Positions 14,187 to 22,889 of a stretch of 33,711 bases of DNA are shown in pieces. A program made the translations under genes and the position numbers. Source of the DNA: a virus. How positions within the stretch are numbered: the stretch's first letter is position 1; each line of letters starts with the position of its first letter. The notes under the pieces were generated by a model. It was not told where the DNA came from. It saw only the letters and a list, made by a program, of their open reading frames with translations, and made no database searches. The stretch is taken from IMG/VR virus record IMGVR_UViG_3300026521_000361, positions 1 to 33,711 of that record, one strand, 5' to 3'.

Positions 14187-14564
14187 ATGGCAGGTTTATA
14201 TAAAAAAGAAGTCGTTATCAGACCTACTTCAACTATTACAGTTCAGGGTGCTAAAGATTGGACGAAGAACTGGTTAAACAATACTTTTCAAGAAGAAGAC
14301 AGCAACAAAAATTCAGATGGAACTTACAAAGACTACTTTTTCGGTGACATCTTTGATAGTCGTACCGGTAACATTTATCGTGTATTTTCTGATGCGTGTG
14401 CTGATAAGTATGATCTTACGACATTAGAGTTTGAAATACTCGATACAAGTAAGTTTGCAAAAGAAGAAGAGTTGAATGTGGTAGAAGAAACTTTAGTTGA
14501 GCATACAGATAGAATTGTAGCTTTAGAACAACAAGACGCTGAGACTACAGCGGTAGTAATTTAA
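14187..14564 (+). CDS. Small putative virion protein
   Basis: This 125-residue protein has a beta-rich first two thirds (YKKEVVIRPTSTITVQGAKD, YFFGDIFDSRTGNIYRVFSD) and a C-terminal coiled-coil helix (AKEEELNVVEETLVEHTDRI) ending TTAVVI. That ending resembles the GAVI terminus of the preceding protein. The coiled-coil end suggests oligomerisation or docking to a fibre. A hairpin (14142-14164, GAGGT/ACCTC core) lies between the two genes. No family recognised. Confidence 0.55.
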   Translation: MAGLYKKEVVIRPTSTITVQGAKDWTKNWLNNTFQEEDSNKNSDGTYKDYFFGDIFDSRTGNIYRVFSDACADKYDLTTLEFEILDTSKFAKEEELNVVEETLVEHTDRIVALEQQDAETTAVVI

Positions 14565-14582
14565 CAAAATAAAGGAAAAATT

Positions 14583-15122
14583 ATGGCAGAACTTATGGAA
14601 GATGAGATTATTTTTGGATCAAAATTAACTCTAAGAGAAGACAAAGGAAAAGAGCTGACTCACGATGAGCTTGATGGTAATTTTAAAATTTTAGATGCAA
14701 AGATTGGAAAAACTGTATCAGTTAGTGGTGGATCAGCATATGACATTGATTTACTTTATATCAGTGACGATGATTGTATTGCTATTGTTGAAAATCCTGC
14801 TTATAACAAATTTCAGCCTATAGGTTTTTATGAAATTGAAATCACTGAATTTGGTGGAGAAGCTGGACAAACTGTGAGAAAAGATGCAGGTACTGTTAAT
14901 TTAAAAGTTTATCAAGGTGAGGGTGGAGAATATAATTGCTCAATTTACTTATCTTCAAACAATGAAGAAAATATCGTATTTTCTAGCACAAATAGTGCAT
15001 ACACAAGTATTAGAGACGGCATTGTTAAGTTTAAGGTTGAGTTTGTTGATTTTGTAACAAAACAAGGTATATACCCGTATGTGTCAATGAATGCAACAAA
15101 GCAGGAATTTAAAGAAGCATAA
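14583..15122 (+). CDS. Putative tail/fibre protein with T-x-D-E-x-D-x-N-F motif
   Basis: In this 179-residue protein, residues 14-38 contain KLTLREDKGKELTHDELDGN followed by FKILD. This matches a motif often seen at the N-terminus of phage tail-fibre proteins ('pLThaElDaNF..L'), thought to help attach or trimerise. The rest (about 45-179) is beta-rich (EIEITEFGGEAGQTVRKDAG) and could be a knob-like domain. The gene starts with AAGGAAAAATT before the ATG, the same short leader as the next gene. Confidence 0.55.
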   Translation: MAELMEDEIIFGSKLTLREDKGKELTHDELDGNFKILDAKIGKTVSVSGGSAYDIDLLYISDDDCIAIVENPAYNKFQPIGFYEIEITEFGGEAGQTVRKDAGTVNLKVYQGEGGEYNCSIYLSSNNEENIVFSSTNSAYTSIRDGIVKFKVEFVDFVTKQGIYPYVSMNATKQEFKEA

Positions 15123-15151
15123 GAACTGCTTTACTAAAACAAGGAAAAATT

Positions 15152-15727
15152 ATGGCAGAAGAGTATGTTGAAGCAGGCTATGTTGAAAGTGGATATGTAG
15201 AGGGTGATATTAATTTATCATCCGCTGCAAAAAAGAAAATAAACTTTGTAGTAGATAATAAAAACTTAGGTGAAAGTGATTTAAAAAATCTTTTATCATC
15301 TAGCTTTGGTGAAGAGTATGAAAACGATGTAAATGTAGTTTTTGGAAGCTCTTTGGTTGTTGTAGAGAAGCAAAATGGTGTTACTGTTATGAAAGAAGTA
15401 GCAGGACAGATGAAGCAGGAGGATATTGATGCTATTGATGAGAAGATAAACTTAATAGATAAGAAGCTATCATCAAGTATTAACAGCTTATCTGAGTCTA
15501 TCCCAAGTGAAACTGATATTAAGTCTAGCCTTTTATCGGATGCTGACTTTATCACTTCAATTACTTCAAAAGTACTTCAAAAGATAAAAGTAAGCATTAT
15601 TGCCTTAAATGGTGATGAGATTGTAACAAATCTTACTTACAATGCAAACAAAAACGCTTATGTTCTTGATTATGATACTTCTTTACTTGATGGTACAGAT
15701 TACACAATCGAACTTAAAATTACATAG
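15152..15727 (+). CDS. Putative virion protein with GYV repeats
   Basis: The 191-residue protein opens with a short tandem repeat, EYVEAGYVESGYVEGD (residues 4-19), a motif found near the ends of phage structural proteins. Residues 25-75 look alpha/beta. The region 88-130 is helical and coiled-coil-like (DIDAIDEKINLIDKKLSSSI), and the C-terminus is a small beta domain (KVSIIALNGDEIVTNLTYNA). A trimeric stalk with a terminal beta module would fit. No family recognised. Confidence 0.5.
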   Translation: MAEEYVEAGYVESGYVEGDINLSSAAKKKINFVVDNKNLGESDLKNLLSSSFGEEYENDVNVVFGSSLVVVEKQNGVTVMKEVAGQMKQEDIDAIDEKINLIDKKLSSSINSLSESIPSETDIKSSLLSDADFITSITSKVLQKIKVSIIALNGDEIVTNLTYNANKNAYVLDYDTSLLDGTDYTIELKIT

Positions 15728-15736
15728 GTTGAAGTA

Positions 15737-18274
15737 ATGAGAAAAATCACATTATTCAAAAATGGTGAAACTATTGTACTCACACAAAGCGGTGAGTACA
15801 TTGTAGGTGGTAAAAAGTATCATGTTGATATTGATTTTGATAGCGGAAAAGTTGAGCTATCTTATATCTGCGATACAGAAAACATTGATGCAAAGGTAAA
15901 AACGAACAAGCTTAAACTATACGATAATACAGATCATTTAGATAGTGAAAGCAACTCAAAATATCCTGTATCTGTTTACTCTAGTAGTGTTTATTTAACA
16001 AATGAAGATGAGTGTTATTTGTGTCTCAATGAGGATGATAAAGATAAGCTTATTGTTGTAAAGGACAATTCATTTAATGATAAGTTTGCTGCATATAAGA
16101 AGTTTGTAAATCTTGTTGATATGCACCTAATAGCAAGAGTATTGGATGCAAAAAAAGCTGAGCTATCTTTATCAAGACAGATCAATATAAATCTTGATGA
16201 AAATGGAAATAGCAATATAAGTTTTTACGATGCAGAAAATGATGTATCAAATGCTTTTATCGAAAAGCTTGGAAAAGTAGATAAAGTTGTAAATGCTAAA
16301 AAGGATCTTGGATTTTATTACAACTCAGAAGACTCTGAAAACTTTGGTAAAAATATCTCCGATCTTGGGTTTATCGACACATCGCACTCAAGTGTTTCAA
16401 CTTATGAAAACATGATGAAGTCAATCATATTGGCTAAGTTTTATGAGTTTGATAACTTGTCATCTGTAGATACTTCAAAATATTCTTTTTTTGATAAAGA
16501 TAATGCTTTTGAGTTTAAAATCTCTAAATACATTGAAAATGGAGTTGAAAAAAGAAAGCTCGAGGCTACAAACAGTAGATATTCGTATGAACAGATAAAA
16601 GAGGTGCTTATCGCTATAAACTCTATTTATGTAGATGATTTTAAAGAGTTCTCTTTTTCTGATGAAGATGGAAACGTACTTGAGAAGTACTACGCAATAG
16701 ATACTGAGTACACACAATCAAATGTTAATTATTACTTCTTTGCGTCTAAAAATATCAAAAGAAGTTTATCTACGATTGCTTTTGATGAAGTAGTTTTTAA
16801 CTTTGAAATTTGTGATGATCTTCTGAGTCTTGAAATTTTTGATAACCCGAATTTATCAATCAGTCATAATAAGTGTGCTGCATCAAGCGACTTGCAACAA
16901 GATAGACTAAGCAAAGGACTCGATCCTGAAACAGGAGAGTTTCATTTTACTATTCATCCTGAACATATTATAGACTATCCTGATACACAGATTTTCTATG
17001 ATGGTGAAGCAGTGTATGAGCGTGGTGTGTATGTAAAATGTACTTATGCTCAATATGCAAAAGTTAAACCTTATGTTAATGCTCCAAAGGTAATAATCAG
17101 TGATGCTGTAACTTTACCTGACAAACTATTTTCAGATATTGAAGAGCTTGAAGTTCCTAGTTTTGGTGTGCATTTGTACGGAACAGGTGTTGAGAGTCCT
17201 AAGCTAATAAATGGAGATACAAGAAGCTGTTATGAGCTTGTTGAAAAAAGCAATACTTTTATTGAAACAATGATTTTTAATCTTAATGATGGAGCAGATG
17301 ATTACTACTCAGATGATTACTACAAGCTTAACTATGATGGATTTATTGGAAAAGATAGAGATGCGGTTGTTAAAATATTTGGTGCAGCAGAAGCTATTGT
17401 AAATAATGGATATCACAAGACACTTAAAGATTTTATGCAGATTGAGTTCTATGATAAGCTTAGAGATGTTCTTCATGGAGCTATGCAGTCTCCTAATATT
17501 AGTGCTACTATTGATGCGCAAACTACAAGTATATTTAACTGTGTAAATACTGGTGATACTATGGTTTCATCTTCATCAACAGCATCAACAGATAGATGTC
17601 CTGATGAAGCTGATATGTATACACTGAATCATTATGAGACTAAGGCAATTTGGTATATTTTTGACAATGGAGATGGTTTCAAAAGTGTTAATGGAACAAA
17701 TAAAACATCATTAGTTATTGAAAAAAATATAAACTGGGGTGAGAATGATGTAAATTACAGCACAACAAATGATAATGCACAACAGCAGTCAGATGATGCG
17801 TTGCGTTCAGCACTAATTTATACAACATATCTAAATGATCCAGCTGATTTTGATAAGTATAAATATATAAAATATTCTATTTCTGCACAATATTCAAACG
17901 ATACAAAATCTTATGATGTTTTGTTGAAGAGTCGTGATGTGATTTTTAAACGAGTTACTAATCATTACTTAGAGTATTACGAGAGTAAGTACACAAAAAC
18001 ATATAAAGATGATAATGGTGTTTGTCATTATGATGTAGAAACAACTGAGACAAAGCCGGCATTTCAAGAGTGTATTATAGAAGATGTTAACATCGAAGAT
18101 TTACTTGTAAAAGATGTATCAAAAAAACCTATTGTTGAAAAAGACAAGGTTATATACAACTTTAAAACGAATGAAGATGGAAGCATCGAAATAACATGGA
18201 CTAATGGCGGAATTGATGCTAAATTTTTCACCATTGGTGATAAAAAAGTATTAATACCAACGGGAGGTAATTAG
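15737..18274 (+). CDS. Large beta-rich virion protein, 845 residues
   Basis: The protein is not recognised. It opens with a beta hairpin-rich domain (LFKNGETIVLTQSGEYIVGG), continues with mixed alpha/beta segments, and has a helical stretch near 210-235. A further beta domain carries GEFHFTIHPEHIIDYPDTQI (about 400-425). It is rich in Asp, Tyr and Asn, like receptor-binding or tail-tube proteins of marine phages. Twelve or so Cys are scattered. It is the largest gene of the unassigned tail block and starts 9 bp after the previous stop. A tailspike or tail-tube-associated role is possible but unproved. Confidence 0.5.
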   Translation: MRKITLFKNGETIVLTQSGEYIVGGKKYHVDIDFDSGKVELSYICDTENIDAKVKTNKLKLYDNTDHLDSESNSKYPVSVYSSSVYLTNEDECYLCLNEDDKDKLIVVKDNSFNDKFAAYKKFVNLVDMHLIARVLDAKKAELSLSRQININLDENGNSNISFYDAENDVSNAFIEKLGKVDKVVNAKKDLGFYYNSEDSENFGKNISDLGFIDTSHSSVSTYENMMKSIILAKFYEFDNLSSVDTSKYSFFDKDNAFEFKISKYIENGVEKRKLEATNSRYSYEQIKEVLIAINSIYVDDFKEFSFSDEDGNVLEKYYAIDTEYTQSNVNYYFFASKNIKRSLSTIAFDEVVFNFEICDDLLSLEIFDNPNLSISHNKCAASSDLQQDRLSKGLDPETGEFHFTIHPEHIIDYPDTQIFYDGEAVYERGVYVKCTYAQYAKVKPYVNAPKVIISDAVTLPDKLFSDIEELEVPSFGVHLYGTGVESPKLINGDTRSCYELVEKSNTFIETMIFNLNDGADDYYSDDYYKLNYDGFIGKDRDAVVKIFGAAEAIVNNGYHKTLKDFMQIEFYDKLRDVLHGAMQSPNISATIDAQTTSIFNCVNTGDTMVSSSSTASTDRCPDEADMYTLNHYETKAIWYIFDNGDGFKSVNGTNKTSLVIEKNINWGENDVNYSTTNDNAQQQSDDALRSALIYTTYLNDPADFDKYKYIKYSISAQYSNDTKSYDVLLKSRDVIFKRVTNHYLEYYESKYTKTYKDDNGVCHYDVETTETKPAFQECIIEDVNIEDLLVKDVSKKPIVEKDKVIYNFKTNEDGSIEITWTNGGIDAKFFTIGDKKVLIPTGGN

Positions 18275-18276
18275 CA

Positions 18277-19809
18277 ATGAGCAGAGCAAGTAGAGAAGAT
18301 CCAAGTGTAGATGCAGGATGTGGGTATAAGGCAAATGTTAGCGATGGGAAGGTTACTATCTATCCTACACTAAACTATTCATCAAAATGCTCTATTACTT
18401 TAGGTCTTGGAAATGCAACTTTTACCTTTGATCCTAAAAATCCGCCAGATACTATCAAGCGTGTTATATCTGCTGATAGCAGTGGTGCATATACTCCGCA
18501 AATAACTCCAACGCTAACAAGAAGCATAAAAAACTTCTCAAGCGTTGAAGATATTGATGAGAGTTTTACAGATGCAGATGGAAATGTAACAAATGTTTCT
18601 CTCAAAAAGCTTAATGGCTTTGGAATAAGAGGATATACAACAGGCATATATAAAGCACATGGAGTTGAGAACAAGAGTGTTGCAGGCGGTAGAGTATCAG
18701 GAATGAATGGCGGAACAGTGTTTAGCGGTGCAGTTCCATACAACATAGAGATAACTGCTATTCAACTTGTTTCAATACGAAATGGTTACGCATACCTAGA
18801 TGCTGATGGATATGTAAATGTTGTTCGTGGTGAAGCTAGACAGCGTTTCAACATGGGTGATGCCGTTGCACATCCTTTTGTATCTGAGTTTACTGTTATG
18901 AGAGACAATAGTACTTTTATATGTAGAAATGTTGATGATAAGGCAGTTTTTGTTTATGCTCCTTTTTCTTATGGTGACTATCATAAATACGGAAATCGTT
19001 ATGAAAAAATCATAAGAGTCGCTGGCGGTAAAATGCTGCAACAGGCAAAAGTAGGTGTAATTGACAAGTCAATACTTACTGATGCGGGTGATGCAGTTGC
19101 TATTGGTGATTATGTTTACGATGGTGATCGCGTAGTAGCTCATGGTGAAGACATAGTGGATCTTGCACTTGATGGAAATGGAAGAACAAGAGAAGTAAAA
19201 CTCAGCGATGGAAGCAATAATATCGTAAAGTCAGCAGGCGGGTATCACTTAACTATTGATAACAAGCTCTTAAAAGATGGGAAAATAATTGCATCAAATA
19301 TCTTTGGTTTAGGTATTGCATCAAGAAGTTCCATTGACGGACTTATGCTCGGCAAAGAAGGTGTTGCAAGCGATATTGTAAAGCGTTCTGCTGAAAATGT
19401 TTTTGCTCAAAGCAAAGTAAAAGTAGCATGGATTGATGCTTATAGAGCATGGTATGAAAGACAAACATTGCCTACTTGTGGATGGGCAGGTGTAGCTGAA
19501 ACATCATCACATACTATTAGCACAAGTTTATGCTTTAAACAATCTGCATCAAAAACAGCTACATCGGTAGCAAGAGCAGTAATCGCAGTTGATGTTGATG
19601 GAAACATTTACAAGTTAGATGGAGAAACGCTAATACAGCAGCATAAGATTGTTGCAGATGGAAGTGGTTTTACACAGGTTTACGAAAAAGACAACGGAAC
19701 AAACTTAATAGTATTTGAAAGAGATACAGATAACAGTGGTTTTGTTGATTTTAGATTGCCTGATGTAGAAGTTTATGACGGTACAAACAATTTTATTTTT
19801 ATGTACTAA
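18277..19809 (+). CDS. Beta-rich virion protein, possible beta-propeller
   Basis: This 510-residue protein has recurring strand-turn units around residues 165-320, for example NGYAYLDADGYVNVVRGEAR, DDKAVFVYAPFSYGDYHKYG and GDAVAIGDYVYDGDRVVAHG. The spacing suggests propeller-like or WD/PQQ-like blades. The C-terminal part contains VAVDVDGNIYKLDGETL-like blade text. No enzyme motif is seen. It lies 2 bp after the 845-residue gene, and the two are probably partners in the tail. A hairpin (19816-19830, GCCCT/AGGGC) follows the stop. Confidence 0.5.
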   Translation: MSRASREDPSVDAGCGYKANVSDGKVTIYPTLNYSSKCSITLGLGNATFTFDPKNPPDTIKRVISADSSGAYTPQITPTLTRSIKNFSSVEDIDESFTDADGNVTNVSLKKLNGFGIRGYTTGIYKAHGVENKSVAGGRVSGMNGGTVFSGAVPYNIEITAIQLVSIRNGYAYLDADGYVNVVRGEARQRFNMGDAVAHPFVSEFTVMRDNSTFICRNVDDKAVFVYAPFSYGDYHKYGNRYEKIIRVAGGKMLQQAKVGVIDKSILTDAGDAVAIGDYVYDGDRVVAHGEDIVDLALDGNGRTREVKLSDGSNNIVKSAGGYHLTIDNKLLKDGKIIASNIFGLGIASRSSIDGLMLGKEGVASDIVKRSAENVFAQSKVKVAWIDAYRAWYERQTLPTCGWAGVAETSSHTISTSLCFKQSASKTATSVARAVIAVDVDGNIYKLDGETLIQQHKIVADGSGFTQVYEKDNGTNLIVFERDTDNSGFVDFRLPDVEVYDGTNNFIFMY

Positions 19810-19839
19810 TATGCTGCCCTCAGATAGGGCGGTAGAAAT

Positions 19840-19859
19840 AATCAATACAAAAGGAGTTA
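19840..19859 (+). repeat. Conserved translation leader, copy 2
   Basis: AATCAATACAAAAGGAGTTA is identical to 13126-13145. It provides the SD for the gene at 19864. The hairpin 19816-19830 ends 9 bases upstream, the same layout as copy 1. Confidence 0.7.
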
Positions 19860-19863
19860 AGTT

Positions 19864-20424
19864 ATGAAGACTTACGAAATAGGACAGAATTTTGATGTAG
19901 TTGTTTCAACAAAAGCAACACTTTTAGGTGCAGCATCGGATGAGTTTAGTGTAGTGTATGCACCAACAAATAACCTTACAGATACAACATCAGTTGCAGG
20001 TGGTATGAGTGAGGCAGTTGAGAGTATTGCAACGGCTCATACTGCTACAGTAAACGGGTATGCTCCGTATGGCGCAACTTATATTACTGTAGATAGCGGA
20101 CATGATGTTGTAAGTGGTGATGTTATTGAATATGCTACAGGAAAGTATGTGTATGTTACAAAGGCAACAGCAACAAAGCTTTATCTTAGAACAAAACTAA
20201 GAGCATCAGTGGCAGATGGTGCAACGCTTACACAGGTTGGAAATACAGGTGTTTATGTAACGCCAGAGTTTGCAATTCAAACAGAAGGTGAGTTCCTTGT
20301 TACTATTGAGAGTCCTGAGCATGGAATTATTGTTGAAGAGAGAATACGCACAGTTGATAGTACAGTTGAGCAGGTTATAGATCCTGATGCACCTGTTTAT
20401 AGTGATGTAGCAGTAGCGTACTAG
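19864..20424 (+). CDS. Small beta-sandwich-like virion protein
   Basis: This 186-residue protein starts MKTYEIGQNFDVVVSTKATL and has many short beta strands (ATYITVDSGHDVVSGDVIEY, VYVTKATATKLYLRTKLRAS). It ends with an Ig-like hairpin (GEFLVTIESPEHGIIVEERI). Ala, Thr, Val and Gly are abundant and Cys is absent, as in exposed virion proteins. The N-terminal 'G.(N/D)F..(V/I)V' pattern recurs in the next gene (RGLDFSIIVQ), so the two may share an anchoring domain. No specific family recognised. Confidence 0.5.
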   Translation: MKTYEIGQNFDVVVSTKATLLGAASDEFSVVYAPTNNLTDTTSVAGGMSEAVESIATAHTATVNGYAPYGATYITVDSGHDVVSGDVIEYATGKYVYVTKATATKLYLRTKLRASVADGATLTQVGNTGVYVTPEFAIQTEGEFLVTIESPEHGIIVEERIRTVDSTVEQVIDPDAPVYSDVAVAY

Positions 20425-20432
20425 GATACTTT

Positions 20433-21041
20433 ATGGTAGTTAGAGTAGATACAACAAATATCACACGAGGTCTTGATTTTAGCATTATTGTTCAATCAAG
20501 CAGTGAGCCGGTTGTATCTCTCTATGCCTTTAATTCTGCGTCACATGAGATAGAGCCACTTGAATATACAATGCAGCAAAGCGGTATATTTTTCAAGGCT
20601 TTATCAAAAGCACCTTATTTTGACGGCTATTTATTGGCTAAGATAAACTCAAAATTTAGAATTGTTAAAAAGATAGGACACCCTACACCTCACTTTGTTA
20701 TAGGGTATAAGCCAAACTATACAGTTCCATACGAGCTTTTTAATGAGAATGGCGTTATTTTAAACAGTGGAAATCTTACAGGCATTATAGATGGTTTTTA
20801 TTATTGTGAAATTCCTACGGAAATCACAGTAATGCAAACACTAAAAAAGAGGTTTATTTTAAAAGACAACATGACTAAACTTAACTACGATGTCAATATC
20901 GGAAATACTACACTTGAAGATGTATCTTTGCCTGACTACAGCATAAATAGTGAGCTTGGAAATGTAGTCCTTAGTAGTGTTGTTCTTGAGGATGTTACAG
21001 TTAATGCAGAGTTAGCAGATGTTGAGATAAAGGAGTATTAG
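20433..21041 (+). CDS. Beta-rich virion protein, possible paralogue of previous
   Basis: The protein has 202 residues. The N-terminal ITRGLDFSIIVQSSSEPVVS echoes the start of the previous protein, suggesting a common attachment domain. The middle is beta-rich (FVIGYKPNYTVPYELFNENG). The C-terminal 45 residues contain a threefold repeat, NTTLEDVSLPDYSINSELGN, VVLSSVVLEDVTVNAELADV and VEIKEY, which may form a small beta-helix or prism as in fibre tips. The stop precedes the next ATG by one base. Confidence 0.5.
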   Translation: MVVRVDTTNITRGLDFSIIVQSSSEPVVSLYAFNSASHEIEPLEYTMQQSGIFFKALSKAPYFDGYLLAKINSKFRIVKKIGHPTPHFVIGYKPNYTVPYELFNENGVILNSGNLTGIIDGFYYCEIPTEITVMQTLKKRFILKDNMTKLNYDVNIGNTTLEDVSLPDYSINSELGNVVLSSVVLEDVTVNAELADVEIKEY

Positions 21042-21042
21042 G

Positions 21043-21801
21043 ATGGGATTACAAAGTACACTTACTGAGATACTTGATACAGTTGCATTTATTAAAGATG
21101 CTGATGGAAATGATATCTCTATTCTTGGTAAGGCAAAACAAGATTTAGATAATTTTTTAACGGACCATACATCAATCAGTGATGATGAGAAAGCAAAACG
21201 CATCTATGACTTCTTTACAAATACAATAACGAATGTAACAGTGCAGGCAATAGCAGTAGCCGGTCAAACACCGCTGCAAGATGCTCAAATTCAGACTATG
21301 AAAGATGAAACAGCTCAGAAGATAGCATCAATGCAGATAGATGATACAAACAGAACAAATGAAAGTGTTCAAAAAATAGAGTCAATGAAAAATGATGATA
21401 AGGCAAAGCTAAACAACTCAGCAGTAAATGTAGCAAAAGCAAAAGCAGAGATTGAGACACTTATGCCTGTTCAAATTCAAGAGATAACAAAAAACATAGA
21501 GCTTAAAACAAAAGAGATTGAAGCAGAAGATAAAAAGCTTGATATTATGGATAAAGATATTTTAATAAAGCAGGCTCAAGTTGGTTTAGAAGAGGCAAAA
21601 ATACCGCTCTATCAAGCACAAGCGGATAATGAGCGTGCAAAAGTAGGTCTTACAGCGCAACAAGTAAGAGTTTCAGCTACAGAGGTACAGTACAAGCTTG
21701 CACAGCTCAAGGCAATTCAAAAAGCAGGTGAGCTTAACAAAGAAATTGAAGACAATAAAAATCTTACTCAGATAAAAATTGCAAAAATTTACAAAGCGTA
21801 A
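21043..21801 (+). CDS. Helical, coiled-coil virion protein
   Basis: This 252-residue protein is almost entirely alpha-helical from residue 55 on. It has long charged amphipathic stretches such as TKNIELKTKEIEAEDKKLDI and QADNERAKVGLTAQQVRVSA. Gln, Lys and Glu are abundant. Proteins of this composition in podoviruses include internal or ejection proteins and collar components; in siphoviruses they resemble short tape measures, but 252 residues is far too short for a tail. No family recognised. Confidence 0.5.
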   Translation: MGLQSTLTEILDTVAFIKDADGNDISILGKAKQDLDNFLTDHTSISDDEKAKRIYDFFTNTITNVTVQAIAVAGQTPLQDAQIQTMKDETAQKIASMQIDDTNRTNESVQKIESMKNDDKAKLNNSAVNVAKAKAEIETLMPVQIQEITKNIELKTKEIEAEDKKLDIMDKDILIKQAQVGLEEAKIPLYQAQADNERAKVGLTAQQVRVSATEVQYKLAQLKAIQKAGELNKEIEDNKNLTQIKIAKIYKA

Positions 21802-21811
21802 GGGATAGAAT

Positions 21812-22861
21812 ATGTTGGTATCAAAAGCACTCAACTATATAAACACGATTATTACAGACACAGTAGAGTCATACAAGCTTAGTGAAGACAGTAAAGATGA
21901 TAGTGGAAACTATATAGTTCATCCGCTAGAGAGCAAAGACGATACTAATAAGTTAGAGGCTTTATACTTTGGGTTGAGAGATGCAGCACTCAATACAACG
22001 CCATTAACTCTTTTAGAGAGTAATGATAGCACTGCAACAGAGTTTAAAAAAATATCATCTACTGAGTTTATAAGAGTTCCAACAGAGCCAACTATAGATG
22101 GAGTACTAGATACTGATGAAGGTTTAGCATTTGCAGTTATATATAAAGCACTCTCTTTTTTATGGGTAGGGTACAATGGGTATGCAAGTGATGCAGATGC
22201 TATTTATGCTAGCTATAATGATGCTATGCGTGACTACTTTATGCATAGAGATAGCGATACTGTTTATACAGAAACTATCTTTTTTAGATATTCAAATGAT
22301 GGATCATCATGGCATGATAATTATGTAGATGGAGACATATACATATCATTCAAACAGGGTGATGGAGTATGGAGCAGTGCTATTCGTTTTGTTGGAAAAG
22401 ATGGAGACAGCGGAACTGGAAGCGGAGCTACAACATTTTTAGAGCTTACAGATACGCCAGATACATATACAGCAGGTAAATTTCTTGCAGTAAATGCAGC
22501 AGGTGATGCAATCGAAGAAGTTGATGCACCGGCAGGAGGTGCAGAGCCACAGCCTTTTGATGGAATGAATGGACCAAGTGGAAACATAGCAAAAAACTTT
22601 AAAGAGATCGTGGGTAATTATTATTATGTTGATGTCGGTGGAGATTTAAGCTTTGATATAACAAAAGATGCAGATGGTAATTATGAGATAGATTTAGGTA
22701 AATTATACACTATTGAGTTTATACCAAACGGGCATAATGTAACTTTGGCTTTTGATGCAATGGGTGATAAAACAATAGACAGTACACAAAGTATTGTAAT
22801 GGTAGATATTTTGTTTGATAGCATTGATATTTATATTATGACTATAAGGAATTTTGCATAA
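21812..22861 (+). CDS. Putative tail fibre protein
   Basis: In this 349-residue protein, residues 208-228 hold LELTDTPDTYTAGKFLAVN, a repeat unit common in phage tail fibres and collagen-like phage proteins. Before it is SNDGSSWHDNYVDGDIYISF and a Gly-rich GKDGDSGTGSGATTF, a typical fibre linker. The C-terminal 90 residues are a beta-rich domain (SFDITKDADGNYEIDLGKLY) that could be the tip. The N-terminal 120 residues are helical and probably anchor it. This is the best-supported fibre in the window. Confidence 0.65.
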   Translation: MLVSKALNYINTIITDTVESYKLSEDSKDDSGNYIVHPLESKDDTNKLEALYFGLRDAALNTTPLTLLESNDSTATEFKKISSTEFIRVPTEPTIDGVLDTDEGLAFAVIYKALSFLWVGYNGYASDADAIYASYNDAMRDYFMHRDSDTVYTETIFFRYSNDGSSWHDNYVDGDIYISFKQGDGVWSSAIRFVGKDGDSGTGSGATTFLELTDTPDTYTAGKFLAVNAAGDAIEEVDAPAGGAEPQPFDGMNGPSGNIAKNFKEIVGNYYYVDVGGDLSFDITKDADGNYEIDLGKLYTIEFIPNGHNVTLAFDAMGDKTIDSTQSIVMVDILFDSIDIYIMTIRNFA

Positions 22862-22889
22862 AAACAGATTTTAATATTAGGTCTTAGTA

